Below, one piece after another: positions 6,304-10,962 of a DNA stretch of 10,962 bases (positions are counted from its first letter, which is position 1; every line of letters begins with the position of its first letter). Under the pieces are notes generated by a model. The model ran no database searches. It was given only the letters and a program-made list of their open reading frames with translations, and was not told where the DNA came from. The position numbers and the translations under genes were made by a program. The stretch spans positions 1 through 10,962 of the forward strand of contig JADFHU010000116.1 of assembly GCA_022567055.1 (NCBI GenBank), in the 5' to 3' direction. Source of the DNA: Planctomycetota bacterium. Lineage in GTDB: Bacteria; Planctomycetota; Phycisphaerae; Sedimentisphaerales; Anaerobacaceae.

Positions 6304-7224
6304 TCAGTCCTGCCTGAGAAAGGATTCTTCGAATTGGTTCAAGGTTCCTTGGAAGAAGATCAACCGGCCTTTTACCTGGGACGATGATCCAGGTTCTAGG
6401 TTCCCGAAGGCCGGATCGCTATGAATGCACATATTGGGTTCGTCCGAGTTTTGAAATAGCTCAGCCGCAGGATCAAACCAAAGAGCCACAAGCTGGGTTT
6501 TCTCCCGAGATTGGGTCAATATTAAGCCATTGTCGGCAATTTCGGGAGAGAGAGGGCCCCAAAATCGGTTGGCAGGATTGTCAAATAATTTGATCGGCGC
6601 TTGATCTCGAATACGATAATGCGCCCTGATCGGATTCGATCCTCGTTGCGTTTTGGTCAAGTTAAGATACTGCTTATGACGAAGGATGAATGTCCGTCGG
6701 TAGCCGGGATCGCGAAACGGTTCGCTCATATGTCCCAGGCATACATGCCCGGTTACGTTGTGCAGTGTCGTGTCCCCCGTGTTTTTAACAGAGACAACCA
6801 GATCAGCTCCAAAACTGCGCGGCTCAATTCGCAGTGAATACTCAATCTTCAAAGAGAGTGATTTGCGCGATGTGTCCGCAAGATTCGCGCGGCGGTAATG
6901 CCATGATCCCTCGTCCCCCTTGGCCCAACGGACCGGCGTATGCACGCGATGGATATCATGCCCCACCAACACCCCTTCGTCACAAAAAACCCGCTCAGGG
7001 ATACGCAAACGCCACTGATACCCGTCCTTCAAGGTCCGCACCGAGATTTGACGACGCCCTTGAGCCTCCGGCGTGAATTGCACTGGGCTCTCCGGGGACT
7101 TCGATTCGAGCGAAGAACTGGTTTCCTGGCCCAGCAAGAGCGACATGCATGCCTGCATGAGGAGGAGCATGCATAGCAAAGCTGGTTTGCTGGAAATCGT
7201 CTTGGAACGGGTGCGATGCGCCAT
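6304..7224 (-). CDS. Secreted protein of unknown function (conserved sulfatase-neighbourhood type)
   Basis: This 306-residue protein has a basic N-terminus and a hydrophobic core (about 14-32), fitting a Sec signal peptide with cleavage near LLG-Q. The C26 context (LLMQAC) is a poor lipobox. The mature part is rich in alternating beta-strand pattern and carries motifs that look strongly conserved: WHYRRANLADT (108-118), NTGDTTLHNVTGHVCLGH (148-165), RGSNPIRAHY (194-203), NRFWGPLSPEIADNGLI (219-235), LVALWFDP (245-252) and SDEPNMCIHSDPAFG (260-274). The HVCLGH and CIHSDP segments offer Cys/His/Asp residues that could bind a metal or form a catalytic site (inference). I can name no established domain. 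It lies 98 bp after a sulfatase gene on the same strand, suggesting work on the same extracellular substrate. ATG at 7224 is the natural start, with a weak ribosome binding site. Confidence 0.65.
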   Translation of the reverse strand: MAHRTRSKTISSKPALLCMLLLMQACMSLLLGQETSSSLESKSPESPVQFTPEAQGRRQISVRTLKDGYQWRLRIPERVFCDEGVLVGHDIHRVHTPVRWAKGDEGSWHYRRANLADTSRKSLSLKIEYSLRIEPRSFGADLVVSVKNTGDTTLHNVTGHVCLGHMSEPFRDPGYRRTFILRHKQYLNLTKTQRGSNPIRAHYRIRDQAPIKLFDNPANRFWGPLSPEIADNGLILTQSREKTQLVALWFDPAAELFQNSDEPNMCIHSDPAFGNLEPGSSSQVKGRLIFFQGTLNQFEESFLRQD

Positions 7225-7322
7225 TAGTCCGCAGTGTCAAATTCGATTTCGCGAGCGTGACGATTCTCGGCGCCCACCGGCTCTATGAGCGCCCCGGAAT
7301 CTTCTCGAATCGTGGCTCGCTT

Positions 7323-8825
7323 TCACAGGCCTTTCTCGAGCCTGGTTTCAAGTGAGAGTTTGCCATCCCGATCCCGTATGAGGAATATCGACTCCCCCGG
7401 TTTTTTGCCTCGACGGTACCAGATCGGGTATTTCAAGAATATCTCACTCTGACCGAGGGCCCGCGGATCTTTGGTGCTTACCAGATACCGCTCGAGTTCG
7501 ATTCGGAGCCGCTTCTTCGTTGCAGCATGATCAGGCGCGCTCGCAAGACTGACCATCTGAAAAGGATCCTTGGCGCAGTCGTAAAGTTCCTCCTCGGGAC
7601 GCTTGCCGTAGGACAGTTCGTAATTCCGCGCCATCGCCGGATCCTGGTCTTTTTGAGTCTTCATGAATTCGGTGGCGAGTCCGCCCTGGACGGCATTATA
7701 GCCGGGCATCCGATCTACCTCGTAATTTCGGATGTAGAGAAACTGTTCCGTGCGGATGGCCCGGTTGGGATACCCCTGGAGGCGACCGCTTCCGTAAAAG
7801 GCTCCAACCCCAATTTCCTTCCCGAAGAAGATCCTCGTACGCGACCGGTCGATGCGACCGTCTGACGGGGAAAGGAGGAGATCGAGAAGGCTCTTCCCGG
7901 TCATGGAAGGATCGACGCTTTCGCCCACCGCTTCCAGAAACGTTAGAGCCAGATCAGTGAGGCTGACAAAATCATGGATGGTTCTTCCTCCCTTGATCCG
8001 AGCGGGCCAGCGAATCGCCAGTGGCACCCGAACGCCGAGGTCATAAAGATTGGCCTTCCCCCGGGCAAAAGGCATCCCGTGGTCGCTGGTCACCACAACG
8101 ATGGTGTTGTCACTCTTTTGCGCTTCATCAAGAGTGTGCAGCAGCTGACCGACCAGCCTGTCAAACCGCTCGATCTCGCAGTAGTAATCCAGGATGTCCA
8201 TCCGCACTTCCAACCGGTCGGGCAAAAAAGGAGGCAGTTGCACATCCGCCGGATTCTTGCCTGCCATCCGGGTGAGTTCCCTTCGGTAGGGACGGTGGGC
8301 GTCCGCCGATCCTTGCCAGTAGCAGAAGGGCTTCCGATCGGGAACACTTTGGAGGAACGCCTGGAAACTCGGATAACGCTTCCCGCCCGGATTCTCTTTC
8401 CAGCCCCCATCAATCCAAGATCCAGGACCCCAGGTCTTGCCATTGGAGCCGGTATGATAACCGGCTTCCTCCAGGAGAACAGGGAACACGGGAAACGTGC
8501 TCTTCAAGGAGCCGCCGAAGACGGATGCATTCTCGAGCCGCCAGAACTGTTGCCCCGTCAAGATGGCCGCCCGGGACGGGCTGCAGGTCGGCTCCGAGCA
8601 GAAGGCGTGTGTGAACAGCGCGCCCTCCCGCGCGACCCGATCAAACGCAGGCGTATTGACAACCCGGTTGCCATAGGCCGAGAAGTGAAGCCACGAGGAA
8701 TCCTCGACGATCGCGACGAGAATGTTGGGCCGCGTCGGTTTTTCCTGGGCCTGAACCAGAGCCGGCATGAGTACCAGAGCTTGGAGAAACGTTGTTTGCT
8801 TCCAGACTGACTTTAAATCTTTCAT
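7323..8825 (-). CDS. Secreted sulfatase (family S1, FGly-type, sulfamidase-like)
   Basis: Read from the ATG at 8825 the protein has 500 residues. It has a signal peptide (MKDLKSVW then a hydrophobic run to about 26, cleavage near AQA-QE). CSPSRAAILTGQ (81-92) is the C-x-P-S-R motif whose Cys becomes formylglycine. Other expected residues are D42 near the N-terminal metal site, K130 in GSNGKTWGPG, H177 in SADAHRPY, and SDHGMPFARGKANLYD (247-262; D248, H249, K257). The HFSAYGN...CSPSR and SDHGMPFARGKANLYD pattern is closest to heparan N-sulfatase-like S1 members, so an N- or O-sulfated glycan is the likely target. Maturation needs a formylglycine-generating enzyme, not seen here. The N-terminal acidic pair is Glu-Asp (41-42) rather than Asp-Asp. 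A TTG start at 8891 would add 22 residues before the signal peptide and is rejected. Confidence 0.9.
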   Translation of the reverse strand: MKDLKSVWKQTTFLQALVLMPALVQAQEKPTRPNILVAIVEDSSWLHFSAYGNRVVNTPAFDRVAREGALFTHAFCSEPTCSPSRAAILTGQQFWRLENASVFGGSLKSTFPVFPVLLEEAGYHTGSNGKTWGPGSWIDGGWKENPGGKRYPSFQAFLQSVPDRKPFCYWQGSADAHRPYRRELTRMAGKNPADVQLPPFLPDRLEVRMDILDYYCEIERFDRLVGQLLHTLDEAQKSDNTIVVVTSDHGMPFARGKANLYDLGVRVPLAIRWPARIKGGRTIHDFVSLTDLALTFLEAVGESVDPSMTGKSLLDLLLSPSDGRIDRSRTRIFFGKEIGVGAFYGSGRLQGYPNRAIRTEQFLYIRNYEVDRMPGYNAVQGGLATEFMKTQKDQDPAMARNYELSYGKRPEEELYDCAKDPFQMVSLASAPDHAATKKRLRIELERYLVSTKDPRALGQSEIFLKYPIWYRRGKKPGESIFLIRDRDGKLSLETRLEKGL

Positions 8826-8862
8826 GAGCTTATGTAAACTTTCTGAATATCCATAAGAGTGA

Positions 8863-8891
8863 ATTCTATGGGAATACTCAGGCGCAAGCAA
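8863..8891 (-). promoter_or_regulatory. Predicted sigma70-type promoter for the sulfatase gene
   Basis: On the minus strand TTGCTT (8891-8886) is followed after exactly 17 bp by TAGAAT (8868-8863). The -10 matches five of six consensus bases and the -35 three of six. The leader to the ATG at 8825 would be about 30 bases. This would be the first promoter of the minus-strand series. Confidence 0.4.
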
Positions 8892-9094
8892 TATTGAAAA
8901 TCCTTACCAGGCTCATCTTTGAGTGACCGCTTGCGCATCAACGAAGGATGGGGTCATCACAGAGAAAGTCTCTTCATATGACAGAGTCTCCAGCCCAAGT
9001 CCATCCTCCTTAAAGCATACGCCACTGCCAGAACACCGTTAAAACTTCAAACTGCAGCTGACATTCTGAGAATTACTGCTGAAGAGCCAGTCAC
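8892..9094. other. Intergenic stretch with no recognisable gene
   Basis: This lies between the divergently transcribed sulfatase (ends of regulation near 8891) and a sulfatase remnant. I see no coding frame with family-like sequence and no RNA gene. The only structure noted is a weak 8-bp inverted pair, GCGCAAGC (8882-8889) and GCTTGCGC (8929-8936), with a 39-bp spacer. It may be unrecognisable upstream sequence of the decayed sulfatase. Confidence 0.4.
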
Positions 9095-9234
9095 TTAGGC
9101 ACGGATGAGTTTCTACACCGCACGACTTTCAAAACCTGGCATATGAGCTGGAGCACCCGGCGGCCATGAAGAAGATGAGAGCCGCATTGGATGCGCGGCT
9201 GAAAGTGGCCGGTCTAGCCGGTGGGGGAAGCTAA
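9095..9234 (+). pseudogene. Frameshifted 3' remnant of a second sulfatase gene
   Basis: From 9109 the frame reads VSTPHDFQNLAYELEHPAAM and then KKMRAALDARLKVAGLAGGGS before TAA (9232-9234). This is the usual C-terminal end of S1 sulfatases: the DP-x-E/D-x-x-NLA turn, then the final helix with LRAALDA-type sequence. Just upstream, in another frame (9098-9117), LGTDEFLHRT resembles the preceding G-x-E-E-LYDHRTDP segment, so a small deletion probably shifted the frame near 9118. Nothing of the catalytic domain remains upstream. It is not the 5' end of the following hydrolase, which has its own signal peptide and start. The remnant shows that this locus once had a further sulfatase on the plus strand. 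Confidence 0.55.
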
Positions 9235-9333
9235 TGTTGAATGATGAGGGCTGATGGTCGAGGGGGGAGTTGATAGAGGAATTCAGAGCGGAGGAATGTT
9301 ACGGAAGTGTCGGATGCAAAGAAACGGGGATCG

Positions 9334-9398
9334 GACATCAAGGTATAAGTTAACGGTAGACGGTGGATCGGGACGTCGTTAATGTATAACTTGATGTC
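9334..9398 (+). promoter_or_regulatory. 21-bp inverted repeat spanning the start codon of the hydrolase
   Basis: Bases 9334-9354 (GACATCAAGG...GTTAAC) pair with 9378-9398 (GTTAAT...CTTGATGTC), 18 of 21 positions complementary, with a 23-base loop. The right arm contains the ATG at 9382 and the alternative ATG at 9394, and the loop holds the only purine-rich candidate ribosome binding site (ATCGGGACG). In mRNA the stem would bury the start codon. As DNA it could be a two-fold operator. Confidence 0.5.
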
Positions 9399-10446
9399 TA
9401 ACTTTGGTTTATCCCGGCGCAGTTTCTTGAAGACGACGGCGGTCGGCACTTCCGCGATTGCGGGTGCAAGTCTTGTCGTCACCTCTGGAACTGCCAGATC
9501 CGCTACCACCGCCATGAGTCCTGAAAAACTTAGAGAACAACTCGTCGCCTGCCTGGGAGGCCCGTGGCCAGAGCCGGGTTCGCTTAGGCCGAGGATTCGT
9601 GAGACGATTCAGAAGGAGGGTTATCGGATCGAGTCATTGAGCTACGAAGTGGAGCCGGGAGATCGTGTGTCGGCAATGCTCCTCGTCCCGGACGGGGTCA
9701 ACGCAACTTCGCCTGCGGCGGCGATTGCCATCTGGCATCAACACGCCGGGCAATGGCATCTGGGCAAGAGCGAGCCGGCCGGGTTGGCGGGAAACGAGAT
9801 GCACCACACGGGCGCGGCATTGGCGAAGGAAGGCTACATCGTGTTGTGCCCGGATGCGCTTTGTTTTGAGGAACGTCAGGATCCGGCGGAGAAACTCAAG
9901 GGCGGGAAATATGAGCGGTTCGAGTTTCTCCGCTACGTGGTCAATGGGAAGTGCATGGCCTGGAAGAACATTCTAGATATGCGGCGGGCGATTGACTACC
10001 TGGCCGAACGGCCGGAAGTGGACGCGAAGCGCCTTGGGTGCTACGGGCATTCGATGGGATCGACGCATACCTGGCTGTTGGGGCCACACGAGCCGAGGCT
10101 GAAGGCGTTGGTGGGGAACTGCTGTTTGCCGACCTATTCGGCGATTCACGACGAGAAGCTGCTGCATTGTTTTCCCAACTTTGTCCCCGGGTGGCTGGAG
10201 TATGGCGATACGCCTGAGATGGCGGCGTTGATTGCACCTCGCGCGCTGCATTTGAATCTGGGAGAAACGGATGGAGGCAGCCCGATTGAACATGCGCGGG
10301 CGGGAGTCGAGCGGATCAAGAAAGTTTACGCGGACCAGGGGGCGGCGGAGAAGTTCAGTGCGTTTATTGAGCCGAAAACGGGGCACGTGTTGTCAGCGAA
10401 GATGTGGGAGCGGACTTGGAAGTTTTTTGAGAAGCACCTGGGTTAG
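9382..10446 (+). CDS. Tat-exported alpha/beta hydrolase (dienelactone hydrolase / acetyl xylan esterase type)
   Basis: The protein has 354 residues. SRRSFLK at 11-17 followed by a hydrophobic stretch to about 41 is a Tat signal, so the enzyme should act outside the cytoplasm. The fold signs are a strand ending in AIWHQHAGQ (115-123, oxyanion region), then VLCPDALCFEERQ (154-166), a helix with NILDMRRAIDYLAERPEVD (196-214), the nucleophile elbow YGHSMGS with Ser224, Asp297 in LGETDGG, and His335 in KTGHVLS. This gives a full Ser-Asp-His triad. Relatives are esterases acting on acylated sugars or lactones; no substrate can be named. ATG at 9382 is used, and ATG at 9394 (MSNFGLSRR) is equally good. 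Both lie in the right arm of an inverted repeat. A repeat-rich, gene-free region follows the TAG. Confidence 0.85.
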   Translation: MYNLMSNFGLSRRSFLKTTAVGTSAIAGASLVVTSGTARSATTAMSPEKLREQLVACLGGPWPEPGSLRPRIRETIQKEGYRIESLSYEVEPGDRVSAMLLVPDGVNATSPAAAIAIWHQHAGQWHLGKSEPAGLAGNEMHHTGAALAKEGYIVLCPDALCFEERQDPAEKLKGGKYERFEFLRYVVNGKCMAWKNILDMRRAIDYLAERPEVDAKRLGCYGHSMGSTHTWLLGPHEPRLKALVGNCCLPTYSAIHDEKLLHCFPNFVPGWLEYGDTPEMAALIAPRALHLNLGETDGGSPIEHARAGVERIKKVYADQGAAEKFSAFIEPKTGHVLSAKMWERTWKFFEKHLG

Positions 10447-10455
10447 CCCGACTTC

Positions 10456-10535
10456 GCGGATTCGCGACGCCGCGTTTTGGCTTCGAACAGGATGAGGTTC
10501 TGCCCGAATGGATTAGCTCGTCTACGCGAATCCGC
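10456..10535. repeat. 11-bp inverted repeat downstream of the hydrolase gene
   Basis: GCGGATTCGCG (10456-10466) recurs as its exact reverse complement at 10525-10535, separated by 58 bp. The left copy is itself nearly palindromic (CGCGGATTCGCG), and the right one is followed by another small palindrome, TACGCCGTA (10536-10544). It begins 10 bp after the hydrolase stop, so it may end transcription, but there is no clear T-tract and it joins repeat copy B directly. It may be an extension of that repeat. Confidence 0.45.
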
Positions 10536-10540
10536 TACGC

Positions 10541-10638
10541 CGTAGCTAAGGGACCGGCAAGAAAACGGCGGCTTCCGTGGTACAATCCTGTCTTCGATAT
10601 CAGCATTATTAAAGAACCACGAAATAACTTGTACTTTT
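10541..10638 (-). repeat. Dispersed repeat, copy B (98 bp)
   Basis: This is the reverse-oriented partner of 3491-3588, with roughly 83% identity and no gaps by eye. On the minus strand its open frame gives WFFNNADIEDRIVPRKPPFS, the counterpart of WFFKNAAVAARIVPRKPLFS in copy A. Beyond 10541 the two copies no longer match. It shows that the sequence is a genomic repeat rather than part of either neighbouring gene. Confidence 0.75.
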
Positions 10639-10734
10639 GAATGCCCAATTGCACGCCATCTTTGACCGCTTCTCAATCGCGAAATCGCCGGAGTAGCGCA
10701 GCTACGCCTGTGGTGTCGCTAAGAAAGCTTGGAA

Positions 10735-10760
10735 GGGACAGTCTTTTAAAAGACTGTCCC
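10735..10760. repeat. Perfect 26-bp palindrome
   Basis: GGGACAGTCTTTT (10735-10747) is followed at once by its exact reverse complement (10748-10760). It has no spacer, so an RNA hairpin would have to open a few central A:U pairs. A smaller palindrome, GTAGC-GCA-GCTAC, lies at 10693-10705. It may be a REP-like element, a terminator or a protein site; there is no T-tract after it on either strand. Confidence 0.55.
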
Positions 10761-10962
10761 CCATCCCTGTTTCTACCAAATATGGGGCACACGTGGACCC
10801 CAAATTGTCCAACTTATTTATTGCCGATCCCTTATCTCTCTTGATCTGTTTACACTCGGAGCGTATTTTCACCTCTATAGATATCGATGGAAATCAAATT
10901 TCCTGTCCTTAATTAACACGAACCTTAAGGCTGACATCCATCCTTCGGTTGCGCTGAATGAT

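Larger units (their letters stand above)
10447..10962. other. Gene-free, repeat-rich end of the window
   Basis: No frame in these 516 bases looks like a real gene. The first part (10447-10640) contains inverted repeats and repeat copy B. The middle (10690-10760) holds two small palindromes. The rest (about 10805-10962) is AT-rich and featureless to my eye. The open frames here arise from the repeats. Confidence 0.6.

Noticed and set aside
7974..8810. Plus-strand open frame (278 codons) opposite the sulfatase
   Set aside because: The minus-strand sulfatase carries all catalytic motifs; the opposite frame has no coherent domain and arises from GC-rich codon positions.
8826..8891. TTG start at 8891 for the sulfatase
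   Set aside because: It would put 22 polar residues ahead of a normal signal peptide and lies upstream of the predicted transcription start.
10443..10676. Minus-strand open frame (77 codons) after the hydrolase gene
   Set aside because: It consists of repeat copy B and the adjoining inverted repeats and has no start signal; a degenerate repeat is the simpler reading.
1..10962. CRISPR array, tRNA, rRNA, phage or complete insertion sequence
   Set aside because: No regularly spaced repeats, cloverleaf, rRNA-like blocks, phage genes or transposase gene were recognised in the window.

Overview
The window looks like a chromosomal segment from a free-living member of the Planctomycetes-Verrucomicrobia group, most likely Verrucomicrobiota. 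This is an inference from gene content: two Tat-exported proteins, a secreted sulfatase plus a decayed second one, a secreted protein of a sulfatase-associated type, a creatininase-family hydrolase whose motif reads EQHLEH, moderately high GC coding DNA, weak Shine-Dalgarno signals and several dispersed non-coding repeats. No marker gene fixes the taxonomy.

Layout. Bases 1-1064 (+) hold the C-terminal end of a class V aminotransferase and a creatininase-family amidohydrolase. They meet a 164-bp palindromic, MITE-like element (1063-1226) that lies between two convergent genes and supplies part of the creatininase stop codon. From 8825 down to 1240, six genes all run on the minus strand. In transcription order they are a sulfatase, a secreted protein of unknown function, a Tat-exported protein of an uncharacterised family, its leaderless divergent paralogue, a DUF997/YhdT-like small membrane protein, and a PanF-like Na+/solute symporter overlapping it by 4 bp. 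Probable promoters precede the sulfatase and the Tat-exported gene. Bases 8826-9381 are largely non-coding and contain the frameshifted 3' end of another sulfatase. A Tat-exported alpha/beta hydrolase (9382-10446, +) follows, with a 21-bp inverted repeat across its start codon. The last 516 bases hold no gene but carry several repeats, one of them a second copy of a repeat at 3491-3588.

How the genes may work together (inference). The minus-strand block has the shape of a scavenging locus: secreted hydrolases act on a sulfated or otherwise substituted substrate outside the cytoplasm, and a Na+ symporter takes up a small organic product. The aminotransferase and creatininase on the opposite strand could process a nitrogenous product. 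No substrate is proven. The most original feature is the tandem pair 4774-6132 and 3568-4680. These are two members of one uncharacterised family, one exported and one not, and the second has lost the family's most distinctive motifs.
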